A stretch of DNA of 64,000 nt from Scolanthus callimorphus (GCA_033964015.1 CM066916.1:28165404-28229403), one strand, 5' to 3'; shown: positions 33,719-46,207, numbered from the stretch's first letter. A program made the numbers and translations. The notes: generated from the sequence alone by a model not told the origin.

Positions 33719-33892
33719 GACTTTGAAAGGCTACCATAACTCGAAATATTTTTTTTATCCAAAATGCTTCACAGGGTATTAAATGTACGTTCTAAAAGGT
33801 GCGTTAGCGTTGTTTTCGCTTTGGATTTGCTTTTTCCCTTCTTTTTATATCCTATCTAAATTTAGGTTACGCGGGGGAGCCGAGACCGATCT

Positions 33893-33893
<1 letters not shown>

Positions 33894-33931
<38 letters not shown>

Positions 33932-33957
33932 TAGATAGATAGATAGATAGATAGATA
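33894..33957. repeat. GATA microsatellite
   Basis: About fifteen AGAT units with one interruption. A shorter tract of the same motif lies at 25766-25790, on the other side of the 8-kb unit. Confidence 0.9.
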
Positions 33958-34082
33958 TGTTTAATGTATCTCTTGCAGCCGAAGCTGAATTACAGATACG
34001 GTCAGCAAACAGTTAATATTACATTACAGGCTAATAAGGAAAACGTGATTCACTATTTGATTCGCTATTTGTGAACTATTAT

Positions 34083-36335
34083 ATACTAGCCAGTCTTAGC
34101 AGAAACAATAACGGAAGGGGAAACATTGTCTCTGGCACTATGTATATGTTCAGGCAAGCAGCATGTGGCCGCGTAGCAGAATATATTTTTTTCTCTCTTT
34201 CTCCGCTAGGAATCGCGCGGCAAGGAACCCAGCCTGCTGCAGATACGGAATGAAATCGCGTAGTCGCGGCACGGTCACGGTCGCGGCGAGGCACAACTTT
34301 GTCGCGGCACTTTTCACAGTAAACGATCTGCTCTATGTCAAAAATTCACATTCCCTAATCCCTAGGAGCGTACCTCACTGTAAGCCATTTTAGCGCGGGC
34401 TTGAAGGATTTAGTGAGATAAGAGCCTAAAATGAAGTGGCGATAGTGTTACATCTACCGTTAAAGCAAAGCAGAATTCACAGTTATTTCTGGGCAGGCAA
34501 TCAAACCTGACTGTCCTAATCACACGTTTGCCCATTTGCTCGGCTCTGAAAACAGGTAAACTCAAAATATAACACCTACTGGCAGGTAAACAACATAAAG
34601 AAACACATAAACAACCTGCCAATCAAGTATTTGTGACATCATTACTAACGTTTTTTCCTAAAAATGCTTTTAAACTGTGAATTACTAATAGACAACCGCA
34701 GGGGCAAATTTTGTCAACAAATTATCTCGCACATCGGTAGCTGACACCTGTCAATCAAAATGTGATGACGTCATCGATCATGTGATTTCACAAAACTGCT
34801 TATAACTCCGCGAATGTTTAGAATAAGACCATCAAACTTTGTCAACATATTCTCTGGCACATTGCCAATTGACACACATCAATCAAAATGTGATGACGTC
34901 ATTGGTCACGTGATTTCATAAAGCTGCTTATAACTCCGCGAAGTTTTAAAACAAAGCCCCCAAACATTGTCAACAAATGACACGAGCCAATTTAAATGCG
35001 ATGACGTCATCGATCACGTGAATTGTAACTCTGTAATTCGTAGACAAAGCCGGCAAACGTTGCCAACATCTCCTCTGGCACATTGCTAATGGAAATGTAT
35101 CAATCAAAACGTAATGACGGTCACGTAATTTTAGAAAAGTGTTTATAATTCTTCGAATTTTCCAAAATAAAGCCTCGGCAAACATTTTCAACATCCCTTT
35201 GGGGCATTGACAATTGACACGTGTCAAGTAAAACTGCTTTTACCTCCGCGAATTATCTGCATGAAATGGACATTAACATTCATTAAACAGTCATTAATGT
35301 TGTTTCATTTCTTTATTTTTGAATGCGTCATTTGACGAAGTTGTTAACATTTCCCAAGGAGCAAAAGTGCTCCCAAAAATCAAATGTTTGAGAACATGCC
35401 AAAGGGTAATTTGCAAACTTAAGCGGAGGCTTTTATACAAATCCCTGAAAATTGGACACTGAGTGCTGTGAAATAATGTCACCGATGACGTCACTATATT
35501 CTGATTGATAGCTGTCAATTGTCAGTGCTCGAGATAAGATGTTGACAAAGTTTTGCTGTGTTACAAAAATTGCGGAGTTATAAGCAGTTTTGTGAAATCA
35601 CGTGATCGATGACGTCATCGCATTTAAATTGACACATGTCAATTTACAATGGACGGCAAAGTTTGGGGCTTTATTTGAAAATTCGCGGTGTTATAAGCAG
35701 TTTTCTGAAATCACGTGATCAATGACGTCATCACATTTTGATTGATGTGTGCTAATTGGCAATGTGACAGAGAAGATTGATGCTGTCAAAGTTTGACGGT
35801 CTTATTCTAAACATTCGCGGAGTTATAAGCAGTTTTGTAAAATCACGTGATCGATGACGTCATCACATTGTGATTGACAGGTGTCGATTACCGATGTGCG
35901 AGATAATTTGTTGACAAAATTTGGAGGCCCTATTAGTAATTCACAGTTTGAAAGCATTTTTAGAAAATAACGTTAGTAATGACGTCACAAATTGGCAGGT
36001 TGTTTATGTGTTTGTTTATGTTGTTTACCTGCCAGTGGGTGCTATATTTTGAGTTTACCTGTTTTCAGAGCTTTAAACAGAAAATACAGGGTAGGCCATA
36101 GGATAGGCCACAGGGTAAGCCATGGCCTAGGCCACGTTTTGTCCCGACCCCATTTGCTCCCACTTGTCCACTACAGACTGTTACGCTCAGAAGGTCGTTC
36201 GTAATGTGGAAGACGTAAAGATTATACGAGAGACTGCTAATAGCAATAAAAAGTGTGTAACAACTTGTGAGTAATCAGCATCGTTTATGACAAATATTAC
36301 TCAGTAAGGCTTCATTTTAACATACAAGGAAAAGA
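34083..36335 (+). mobile_element. 2.2-kb element with inverted arrays of CRE/E-box repeats
   Basis: Outer parts ('ggaaggggaaacattgtctc' to 'gggcaggcaatcaaacc', and 'gactgttacgctcagaagg' to 'aacatacaagg') match the interrupted copy at 11768-14519. The middle is an inverted pair: 34490-35230 (about four repeats of roughly 125 bp) and 35500-36150 (about three in the opposite sense). Each repeat carries variants of TGATGACGTCATCGATCACG, with TGACGTCA and, in several, CACGTG palindromes. The interior of the TIR element at 10715 is a single such unit. No transposase is visible. Confidence 0.75.
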
Positions 36336-36830
36336 CTCAGGGGACTTAAGGCATGGGTCTCATTTGCATTCAAAATGGCGGATCAAAAACGTTAGGGGGT
36401 GGTCTATCTTCAGTGGTTGCTTCTCCCACTGTCAAACATGACAAGGTTGTTAACGGTCATGAAATACATAAATATTGTGTTTTGTTTCCATAGAAACATG
36501 GAATGTGACCTTTGAACCTAGCCTGTAAGCAGTTTTCAGAAAAGCCCTCGGGAGGTCAAAAAAAGTTACAAACTCAGAGGATTTAGCAATGTGATGTGTT
36601 TAAGGTAACCACAGGCGCATCTGATCCAATTCGAGAAAATGTGCATTTCGTTAGGAATCCTATTGTAGGACATTGTTAAAATAACTTCGAAATAAGAAAT
36701 ATGGTGCAAGATATCAAATTGGAGTGGTAAATACAAACTACATGATACCCTACCATTTTATATGATGGTTTTAAGAGATGTGAATTTTACGATCCTTCCA
36801 AGGCTTTGAAGCTTCACTTCTTACAGCTGT
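36336..36830. repeat. one-ended relative of the MITE at 38601-39311
   Basis: 'ctcaggggacttaaggcatg' at 36336 and 'agggggtggtc' at about 36394 match the left end of the 38601 element. No matching right end was found, so this copy is truncated or interrupted. The rest of the stretch shows nothing recognised. Confidence 0.55.
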
Positions 36831-37124
36831 TTCAGGTAACACGCGACTCAGCGCGTTCAAAACATTGAGAGAGCTTTTGGCAGTTGGGTTTCCTGTGTAG
36901 TCAATCAAACCATGTGAGCCAATCAGATCCTTGCCTAGTTTCGCCTAGTGCAGTGAATTGGTTTCTGTCGCGACATGTCTCGCAAGGGAAGCCAATCGAA
37001 TGCACTTAGTAAGGATATGATTGGCTCACACGGACACGGATTGCATTGATGGACAGCACAGAAAATCCAACTGCCAAACTCTGGCGGCAACGGCGAAGTC
37101 GCGTGTTACCTGAAACAGCTGTAA
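36831..37124. mobile_element. MITE with TTACAGCTGTTTCAGGTAAC ends
   Basis: The left end TTACAGCTGTTTCAGGTAAC is matched inverted at 37097-37124, and homology continues through 'acgcgact'. The element at 60745-61012 has related ends (ACAGCTGTTTTGAGTA). Non-coding. Confidence 0.88.
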
Positions 37125-37197
37125 AGTTGAGGTCAAAGGTTAAGATTTGGTTCCCATGGGAACACAATCAACAAAACATTATCAAGAATGAGAATAC

Positions 37198-37325
37198 CTA
37201 TGCAAACTCAATTTGCATTGGTAATTAACTCCCTGGGGATTGTGATAATATGCTATATAATAGAATGCACATGGACCACACCCTGTCACTTCACTTGAGG
37301 TCCACCAGTTGTGGACTCATTTGGC
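37198..37325 (+). repeat. split direct repeat A1 of the retrotransposon
   Basis: Begins CTATGCAAACTCAATTTGCA and ends 'tggactcatttggc'; identical or nearly so to 46279-46406. Just inside A1, 'caacccgactaactcta' (37343-37359) is the inverse of 'tagagttagtcgggttg' (46425-46441) inside A2, a short internal complementary segment. Confidence 0.85.
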
Positions 37326-37837
37326 TTTGCTCGGCTTACGTTCAACCCGACTAACTCTAATGGCGGAGGAACAGGTTCCTAGAGCAGTGGCGGCTCAGGC
37401 TGTAGTACAACAACTTAATCAAGTTGCACCTGCACCAATTCCGGCGGAAGTTCAACAAGTGCCACTTCAACCAGAAGTTCAACCGGTCGTTCAACCAGTC
37501 GTTCAACCAGCAGTTCAGCCAGTAGTTCAACAGGCAGCAAATGCACCACACGCGCAAAATGAGGTATGATGACTCCAGCTTTGCTTTTTTCGTATTTGTT
37601 CGGTAATTTTCTTGCAAGAGCTTATTTTTGAAGTAGTGAATTTCATAATAGTTCAAAATGCCTGTGAGGTTTACCTGTAGTGGTGAATTGTGTAATATTT
37701 TAAAATGCCTGCGAGGCTTACCTGAAGTGGTGAATTGTGTAATATAGAATTATTTCAAAATGTCTGCGAGGCTTACCTGAAGTGGTGAATTTCATAATAT
37801 TTCAAAATGCCTGCGAGGCTTACCTGAAGTGGTGAAT

Positions 37838-40432
37838 CCCGCACGAAAATGTCTGGGCTGACAAGAGCCTGAATTCGGCCTGACAAATAAGCAGGACATT
37901 AGCCGGTCAGAAGCATTACATGAGCCTGACGGACACTAGCGGGAACTAGAATGACACGAGCATGACAGAGAGCAGGAAAAAGAGCGTGAACTAGCGTTGC
38001 AAGAGCCTGACAACATCGACCATGAATAGCGCCTGACATAGCGGTACGGATCCATCATCGCCTCAGAATAAAGCAACGATATTATTGGTGCAAATCCATC
38101 ATCACCTTGGTGCCGTCAGACCTGTTTACTGCCGGAAAACTACTACTTTTGATTCACTTTTGACAGAGTCGCAAATCAGGAAATATTTTACTAACAGGAG
38201 AAAACCGAACATGTTATCTAATAATAACTTACTTGGCCGAAACTCACGCAAAAAGCGTTATCAGCTGATGCAAAGGTAAATTATCTCTCTCCAATTTATG
38301 AATATCATGACACAGACCCTTTGCACCGTAGAGATAATATGTTAGGTTTTCTCCTGTTACTAAAAGAACGCAACACAAAGTTTATTTTACACGAACTGGT
38401 ATTGCACGAGACTGGAAATGAAATTATTTCTATTTAACGTAGCCGATCCCCTTTTGCCGTTTCGCATTTTTTGTCGCATGTATATTTTATCAGTTGTTCG
38501 CGTGAGTCGTCGAACAGTATGCTATTTAATTACATGTTAACTTCACATTCGAGATTCAAGAAAAATAATAACTAAAAATAGCCAAAAATGTGCGTTTCTA
38601 CTCAGGCAGATTAAGGCATGGGTCTCGTCTTCTTTATCAAAAATGTGAGGGGGTGGTCAAAATGTTGTTTATGATGTATCTTGCTTCATGAAAATTTTTA
38701 TGTTTGTTACTTTACATAAAATGATGACATCAGAACCGACCTTACGTGTGTGACATTTAACCTTCTGGTGTCACGCAAGTATCCCTTTCATATTGTTTGG
38801 CTTAAAAGTCTGAGTTGAAAACCCCAATGAAACTAAACACCCTTTAACTTTTAACGTGTCTAATGGCAATGTCCTCAAAACTGCATCTGGATAATTAGGA
38901 CTTAATCTATTTTTACTGAGAAATTGAAGAATTACTTACTCGACCCAGTCCCCTGAAAAATATAATCGTGAATACTTTAACGTATTTTAGAAATATCTTC
39001 AAGTTTTCAGATGACAAGTTGTACATGTTGATGGCCTTAATCTATTCATAAGAAAAGGTTCCAAGAAAACTTGCGTTTAGCGCTCAGACTTTTGACAAAT
39101 ATGTTGACAATTCGAATTTTTGGTATTAAGAAATGTGATAGGTCACGTGATGAGTTGATGAAGAGTGTACATGATTGTTATTGAAGATTTTATCCATACC
39201 GATCTTATGAACAAGTTATTCCCTTGTTTTGTGCATTTTCAAAAGGAGTTGACCACCCCCCTTAGTTTTAGGTCAAAATCAAGCATTGACCCATGCCTTA
39301 ATCTACCTGAGTAATGTGTTTTTTTTACAATTACAGCGCTTTACTCAGCGGAGCTAGCTTATGCAGGTATCTCATGTGGTTGTTTCTTTACAATAACAGC
39401 GATACTCAGCGGATTCAGGTTGTTTGCGTGTGTCGTGTTGTCGGGAGCAAGCTGATAGCTCATATATTTACTTCACAGTTGGGAAACGAGAAAAATAACG
39501 CGAGACGCGCATCTCAATGCGTTTGTTTCTTTACAATTACAGTGTCATTTCATTATGAAGTAACGCGTTTCTAGTGATCTATGGCCGAAAACTGTAGGTC
39601 CGTTATACACAACTATTTAAAATGGCGTGATTTTAGAGTTGTTTGAGTCGAATTTGCCCTTTTTCAAACTGTCAAAAAGCCGCTTAGGCAATCACAAAAT
39701 CTTCAGTGTTTGCCTGCCGCATCCACTTTTATTTGTGATACAAATGTTAGACATTGCTAGTACAAGTCAAAGTGCACTTACCTTTCTTCTCGACACTTCT
39801 TTATACCATCCCCTTCAATCAGACTCGACTGCTTTGACTGCTTTAGGTGGTTCGAAGGGCCTCGAAATTTAAACTTGTTTTTGAGAAGGACCATATGTCA
39901 ACTCGTTTTGTTGAGCTCAGTACACACAAGAGAAATCCATTTGGTTATTTGTTGCTTTTCCGCCATTTAGCTAGCAAGACCTTTTAGTAAAATCTCCCCC
40001 ATTGCATCGCGCTTCGTTTTTCACGAAATGGCAACCGTAACTGAAAATCGTTATCAGTCCGCCAAAATGGCACTGTAATTATATAGCATACCATGTTATG
40101 TTTAATAAAAAAACAAAGGTTATCTCAGAATGTCAAATATGCACACGCAACACACAGCAAACGTTTTGTCAGTGTGCGGTCCTGCTCGTGTCAGGCTTAT
40201 CAATAACGATGTGCAATTACCACGAAAATAAGGCTCTTGCGATGCTCGTGTCACGCTCTTGTCAGGCAGGGCAGTACTAGGGCATGAGCCTGACACTGTC
40301 TTGCTAAGCACTCACGAGCAGGACAGATTTTATGTCAGGCTCGTGTCCTTTCGAAGTCAGGTCCTTACAGCGGGATTTTGACCGGAGTCAGGCGGGATTC
40401 TGGCTATGTCTGGGTCAAAACTTTCGTACGGG
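37838..40432. mobile_element. 2.6-kb TIR element inserted in the minisatellite
   Basis: The ends are CCCGCACGAAAATGTCTGGG and inverted CCCGTACGAAAGTTTTGACC, then similar sequence for about 46 bp. Subterminal zones carry repeated 'gagcctgac'/'gtcaggctcgtg' words in opposite orientation at the two sides. The minisatellite resumes directly after it. The target duplication is unclear. No transposase is visible; short frames inside (39627-39872) lack domains. It contains another MITE. Confidence 0.75.
38601..39311. mobile_element. MITE nested in the 37838-40432 element
   Basis: The ends CTCAGGCAGATTAAGGCATG (left) and CTCAGGTAGATTAAGGCATG (right, inverted) are flanked by TA. Subterminal 'gggggtggtca' is also inverted at the two sides. 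A one-ended relative is at 36336. Level three of nesting: retrotransposon, minisatellite/TIR element, MITE. Confidence 0.85.
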
Positions 40433-41389
40433 TATTGTATATTTCAAAATGCCTGCGAGGCTTACCTGAAGTGGTGAATTTCATAATATTTCAAAATGCC
40501 TGCGAGGCTTACCTGAAGTGGTGAATTATGTAATATTTCAAAATGCCTGCGAGGCTTACCTGAAGTGGTGAATTTCATAATATTTCAAAATGCCTGCGAG
40601 GCTTACCTGAAGTGGTGAATTTCATAATATTTCAAAATGCCTGCGAGGCTTACCTGAAGTGGTGAATTTCATAATATTTCAAAATGCCTGCGAGGCTTAC
40701 CTGAAGGGGTGAATTTCATAATATTTCAAAATGCCTGCGAGGCTTACCTGAAGTGGTGAATTTCATAATATTTCAAAATGCCTGCGAGGCTTACCTGAAG
40801 TGGTGAATTTCATACTATTTCAAAATGCCTGCGAGGCTTACCTGAAGTGGTGAATTTCATAATATTTCAAATGCCTGCGAGGCTTACCTGAAGTGGTGAA
40901 TTTCATAATATTTCAAAATGCCTGCGAGGCTTACCTGAAGTGGTGAATTTCATAATATTTCAAAATGCCTGCGAGGCTTACCTGAAGTGGTGAATTGTAT
41001 ATTTCAAAATGCCTGCGAGGCTTACCTGAAGGGGTGAATTGTATATTTCAAAATGCCTGCGAGGCTTACCTGAAGGGGTGAATTGTGTAATATTTCAAAA
41101 TGCCTGCGAGGCTTACCTGAAGGGGTGAATTGTGTAATATTTCAAAATGCCTGCGAGGCTTACCTGAAGTGGTGAATTATGTAATATTTCAAAATGCCTG
41201 CGAGGCCTATTTGAAGTTCGTGAATTGTGGATTTTGAATTGCCTGCGAGGCCTATTTGCCTGGAGGGGGGAATTGTGTCATTAATTTGATTCAAAATGTC
41301 TGCGATTGTGAGTCCCATCGGAATAAGTTCACGTGAAATGTACTTATAATTTGATTTGCCTGCGAGGCCTACGGTGAATTATTGTGTAT

Positions 41390-42433
41390 CACCAGAAATT
41401 TAGGACATCCGTGAGTGGTCAGCGGTTTCACCCATGAGCGCCTTCGCGAATTCAACGTGAGGGCGCCGCTCAGTTGGATTTTTCAAGGATATATTGGCTT
41501 TAGAATTACTAGAATTAAATAATTATTAAAATAATTTAAAAATATTACAAAAAAAATAAAAAAATAGAAATAAAAAAAGTTAAAAAAAATTGGAAAAATC
41601 ATCATAAATGAAAATCCCATAAATTTCTAAGTTCTCTACTTTTTCCTTTTTTCTTATTCTTCTTTATTTTCTCTTCTAAACAAGGCTTTGAGTGATTCTA
41701 CGCTAAAAATGGGGGAAACCGCTGGCGTTCCCGCGCAATTCGCGGTCTCGCACACAGCCTTCGCGAGAACGTCAAAATGATGGGCTTATTTGGGGCATTT
41801 GAGGACATAAAATCTAGCTTTGTCTATGTCCCTAACTATATTAGGGCCTGTTGTTCAACATGGCGACCAAAACGAGCTTCGGTGGACAGTTTTTACGTGT
41901 GTTTTCGCCTCCGAATTCGACCGAGTTTTGAAGATTTAGCGAGGCAAGATGGCTGAATTTCAAGCAGATTACAGCTACTGCAAAGCACAAATGTTATTAG
42001 ACACCATTTGATCAATTTTATTGCCAAAAACGATGTCATTGAGAGAAAGTACAGGCCTTGTGGAAGTCGACTTCACTTGAAACTACTTCGATCGGGTAAG
42101 ATTCTGGTTTTCCTTACGAGTTATAAACTATATATTCTTATTTTGCGCTCGCAAAATAGTGTAGATGTATGGAGTTTAGGCCGTGTTCGTTCAATTTCTA
42201 TTAGACACCATTAAATCAACTCTACAATAATTTATTTTAGCGTTAGGTTGTTGCTATAATAATGTTTTTTACGAGGCCGGTTGAAAGAAATTGATTCATC
42301 GCTAACAGCGCGAGAAAATCTAAGTTTTGTAGTTTTAGTCCATATGTTTTCTGTATTGAATGTGACACTCACTCAAACATCTGAGCCGCTGATTTATTAT
42401 TCAAAATGGCGGACGTGTCCTAAATTTCTGGTG
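41390..42433. mobile_element. 1.04-kb TIR element in the decayed part of the minisatellite
   Basis: CACCAGAAATTTAGGACA at the left is perfectly inverted at the right (TGTCCTAAATTTCTGGTG). Minisatellite-like sequence flanks it on both sides. No transposase is visible; the frame at 42008-42214 is unremarkable. Confidence 0.85.
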
Positions 42434-42972
42434 ATGTATTTTTGAATTGCCTCTGACGCTAATGTGACTAATTAGTGTGATTTTTTCAGTTCCTGAATCA
42501 GTGAATTTTGTACTTTAAATTGCCTGCATGGACCTGAAGTGGTAAATTGTGCGATTTAGTTTACCTGTGCGCGAGGTGAATTAGGTTTAACCTGAGTGAA
42601 TGATTTTGATTTTTAGTCGCGTTCGGTCGCCAGCGAAACGTTCCGGACTGGTAATTTGCAGAATTTTAATTATTTTATTGCTTATAGGATGAGTGGTAAA
42701 TTGATGAATTAAATTTCGATAGATTGCCTGTAAGGTTTTCCTAGAGGAAGTAACTTTTGTTTTTGTTTTTGTTTTGCAAATTTGTTGAGTTTTGATTTGT
42801 TGGGTTCTGGTTATTACATGCGGGTTTGAACCATACTTGTGTTGGGGAAACATTGCAGTTTATAATAATCTTGTTTATACCGATCAGGGAAATCACTTGG
42901 CTAGTAGTAATGAACAATAATATTAATAATGTGATATGACAATAATAATAATTACAGTGTACAAGTAATTAT

Positions 42973-42974
42973 GC

Positions 42975-43025
<51 letters not shown>

Positions 43026-43225
43026 GGAAAAATCGAAATGGCTAGCAGTAGTGAATCAATAATAATAATAATAATAATTATAATAATAATAACAATAAAA
43101 AATAATAGTTGCTCACAGGCTCCATTCAACTGTAGCATACAGATGTGTATACTGCTTCATAATAATAATAATAATAATAATTATAATGATAATGGATATG
43201 ATGATAATAATAATAATAACAGTTT
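42973..43225. repeat. AAT microsatellite tracts
   Basis: (TAA)n runs lie at 42973-43024, about 43060-43100 and 43160-43220, with interruptions, inside the retrotransposon intron just before gag exon 2. Confidence 0.9.
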
Positions 43226-44488
43226 ACCAGTTTCAGTTGTAGGTGCCTTGTTGATAGTAATTCATGTGTTGGTTGTTTTATGTTATTCTCAAGCTAATTT
43301 TTGTTTTGGAAATTTTTTGTATGCTTGTTTCGCATCCATCTGGTATGGCTAGGACATTTTGTCAACTCTAAATGTCCTTATTTCTTTGGAATATTTATAC
43401 AGGATGGGACCAACTTGGCTGGGGTAATGCAGAGGTTGACGAGGCTTGAGAACACGGGTCAGAATGCCACGGTTGAGACAGCTTTGCAAGAAATCAGACA
43501 TTACCTGAGGGCGCCAGCGTTTTATAAGGACCAGGCCATTGATCTGCTGATTAATTTAAAAATTGTGGCCAAGGAGACAGCGCATGAGAAAGCTGGCTTC
43601 TACAGTGCCGTCCTTCTTGCTATGCAGCAGAAGATCTGGGCCCCTGTTCCACAGTTTAAAAAATATCTGGAGGCGTTGTTAGGGGATAAGGATAGTGAAT
43701 CTGTCTTTAAGTGTTTAGCTTCAGTAGACAAGGCTATGCGTTTGGAGCCTGTGTCACAATACCAGAATCGTGGTGCTTTTGGCCAAAGGGGCAGGGGTCG
43801 TGCCTCCAGGAAAATATTCAGTATTACAATTGTGGGCAATTTGGCCATTTTCAGAGTTTTTGTCCTTTTAGACAAGCGGGTCCACCCCCGAAGAGGGGAA
43901 GATTTTCTGGGGGGATGCAATACCCTCAGACATTTTAACACTTCCCCATGGACAATGTTGTGCTCGGGGTAAAGGAATGAATTGGACTTTGGAACGGACT
44001 AGGCTTTGGAATTTTGGAGTGTCATAATTATTTATATATTTATTTGTACTATAGGTTATGGATGGCCTATGGTCTAAATAATCAGTAATTCAATAAAGAT
44101 TATTTATATTGTCTATGGGTTCCGATATGTGTTATTTTACAAGCATGTCTGCATATCATTAGTTTTCTGTGTGCCTTGTCTCTGCCTATTCTGCCCGGCT
44201 TAGCAATTATTTATGTGTCTGGATTTAGGATACACATTTTAGTGTCTATTTCTAACAATAAGACTCAATAATTTTGGTCTTGATCAGGTTAGAGTAACTC
44301 CTGCTGGCTGCCGCATCCTCCGGTAACCACCAGACGTCCTGTTTTCAGGCGTATTGAAGTTGCTCCCTCCTGATTGGGAATCTCGGTTTCGTTCCATGCA
44401 ATGTCACATTTGTCACAATTATTTACAAGACTATTTCGCATTTTGTTTTCTTAGTAAACACTCAAATTTTGTTTGGTCCTTCGTTCTA

Positions 44489-45985
44489 GATTGTGAGTCG
44501 TAAAAGAAAGTTCGTTGCTGATAAGGACATCAGAGAAAATCTCTGGTTCAATTTCGAGGTCAAGTAAAAAACTTCTTATCAGGAAATGTGACTTCATGGG
44601 TGGATATAAACGGGATTCCCGTACAGGAGGGATCAACAACAGGAGTAAAGGAATGGAATGACGTTTTATCATCTGGTGGAATACCGGACTTGGAAACTAT
44701 TCGCTTAAGGAACCCAGACACTTTCACGGCCGGAGAACTACACAAACATCCTGAAGCCTGGGAAAGAGTTCTCGAGGGACATCCACTGCAAGATTGTTTA
44801 AATGATTGGATTCGGAATAAAGTGGATATACTTAAGTTCTCTAAGCCTTTCTTGGGCAAGTTCAAGAAAGTCAAGTATGCTTCCATGTTACCGCCTCAGA
44901 AAGGGTTTTTTAATCATGCTTCTTGTAAGAAGTTCTCTGATTTCATTTGTACGGAAATTTTAAATCGTATTAAGACGGGCGCTTTCAAGATATGGGGAAA
45001 GGTGGGCGTCGATGATCCCCCTCATTTGGTTCTACCTTTAACGATAGAGCCATCCAAACCACGTTTATGTATTGACGCAAGGTTCTTGAATTTATGGATG
45101 AGGGACACGCCCTTCTCCCTCGATAAACTGTCTGATGTAACCAGATACGTCTATGAGGGTTCCTTTATGACAAAATGCGACGATAAGTCGGGATATGACC
45201 ATGTTCTTCTATCGGAAAGTTCTCAGAGCTATTTTGGGTTTAATTTTGGCGGCTTTTGGTTTGTTTGCGCAACATTACCGTTCGGGTGGAAAATTTCTCC
45301 ATACGTGTACCACACTATTGGTTTGGCAGCTTCAGGCTTCCTTAGAGCAAAGGGGATTCCCTGCTCTCTATACATTGATGACCGGCTAAATGGAGAACTG
45401 TTAACGCCCACGGGACCTTGGTCGATTCTTCCAGCGGACAGATCTCCTAACTTTCGTTTCCTAGCAGCAAAGGGCGCTCTGTTTGTGGTCCTGTCGGTGC
45501 TAATAGATCTTGGATATACTATTGGAATTAAGCAGTCCGTCTTATTTCCCACTACATCTCTGGAATATTTGGGGTTTATTATAGATTCCATAAAACAATC
45601 ATTTTTGGTTCTCCGTCGTAAGATAGAGTCCTGGGCTTCTCTTAGAGAGAGAATCCTTGCATGCAAGGCTACAATAGGAGTGAAAACTTTACAGCGCTTT
45701 CAAGGGAAATGCATCTCATTTTCTTTAGCTGTCCCGGCTGCGAAGCTCTTCATTAGGGACACAAGTAGAGCCATTGCTTCCGCCCCGGAAAATGGTCCAG
45801 TATCACTATCACAATCTTTGAGGGAAGAATTGTCATATTGGCGGTTTCTAGATGACTGGAAACAGTCCCTCCCTTGGAGGGAAGAGAAGCATCATTGCAT
45901 CTCCATTTCTACCGATGCATCCGGGAGGGGTTGGGGTTGCACCGTCCATTCCCCGTCTGGCGACCAGAGTTTTGGAGACTACTGA
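44489..45985 (+). pseudogene. DIRS-type reverse transcriptase with truncated RNase H
   Basis: The long frame (from about 44588) carries reverse-transcriptase motifs in order: LCIDARFLNLWM, CDDKSGYDHVLL, LPFGWKISPYVYHTIG and the catalytic YIDD (SLYIDDRLNG). After a connection region it enters RNase H at ISISTDASGRGWG and stops at 45985, so RNase H lacks most catalytic residues. A probable N-terminal extension (SRKRKFVADKDIRENLWFNF) reads in another frame after a TTCTAG at 44488 and meets the main frame at an A run near 44567, suggesting a one-base slip. The family copies element RNA through a circular intermediate in the nucleus. With no recombinase this copy is not autonomous. Confidence 0.85.
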
Positions 45986-46207
45986 GATGAAAATCATTTT
46001 TGTTTTTGTTTTTTTTGTTTTTGTCAGATAACATGTTAAGTCTGTTATATTGTATTTCTCAGGTTTGATTATGTATAATCATCAATAAAAATAAGAATAT
46101 TGTTAGATTGGATTAAATTAAGTAAGGTTTGGGAAGAAGGATGTTTGTCCTGGGGTTTTTGTTTGGGAGTTTTATTGTTATGTGGACTTAATGATAAGTG
46201 GTTGGAG

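Larger units (their letters stand above)
25795..33880. mobile_element. 8-kb repeat unit bounded by GGTTCCCTNNTGTAACC motifs, with satellite core
   Basis: The left border region (25795-26005) holds about eight copies, in both orientations, of a motif like GGTTCCCTTTTGTAACCT. The same motif recurs at 33089, 33693 and, degenerate, at the far right (33863-33880). Between them lies the 398-bp satellite array. GATA-type microsatellite flanks both sides (25766-25790 and 33894-33957), so the unit may have inserted into, or be bordered by, such DNA. It may be a large non-autonomous transposon. Class and exact ends are unknown. Confidence 0.5.
37640..42750 (+). repeat. 47-bp minisatellite in the retrotransposon intron
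   Basis: The unit includes GCCTGCGAGGCTTACCTGAA and is about 47 bp. About four copies lie at 37650-37837, then a transposon interrupts, then about seventeen copies at 40433-41220. Increasingly diverged copies follow at 41240-41370 and, beyond a second element, at about 42515-42740. The core is nearly uniform and the edges decay. It is not a CRISPR array: units are contiguous, with no variable spacers. Confidence 0.9.
37360..43938 (+). pseudogene. gag-like gene of the retrotransposon, spliced and frameshifted
   Basis: Exon 1 (37360-37563) starts MAEEQVPRAVAAQ and continues with repeats of QPVV; it ends at GAG/GTATGA. Exon 2 begins after an ACAG acceptor at 43403 in the same phase (DGTNLAGVMQRLTRLE), so splicing would fuse the frames without a shift. 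Exon 2 is helical and charged, then Gly/Arg-rich (GQRGRGRA). A one-base shift near 43800 moves the frame to a zinc-knuckle-like segment YYNCGQFGHFQSFC (stop at 43938). Its first Cys is replaced by Tyr (TAT for TGT), so the CCHC knuckle is incomplete. By family this protein would package element RNA. This copy is inactive. Confidence 0.65.

Noticed and set aside
33894..33957. Regulatory GATA-factor cluster
   Set aside because: A simple tetranucleotide microsatellite explains it.
37046..37228. Short frame next to the start of the retrotransposon
   Set aside because: It crosses the end of a MITE and the A1 repeat, so cannot be one gene.
40433..41220. Possible CRISPR array
   Set aside because: The 47-bp units are contiguous with no unique spacers, there are no cas genes, and the setting is eukaryotic. 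It is a minisatellite.
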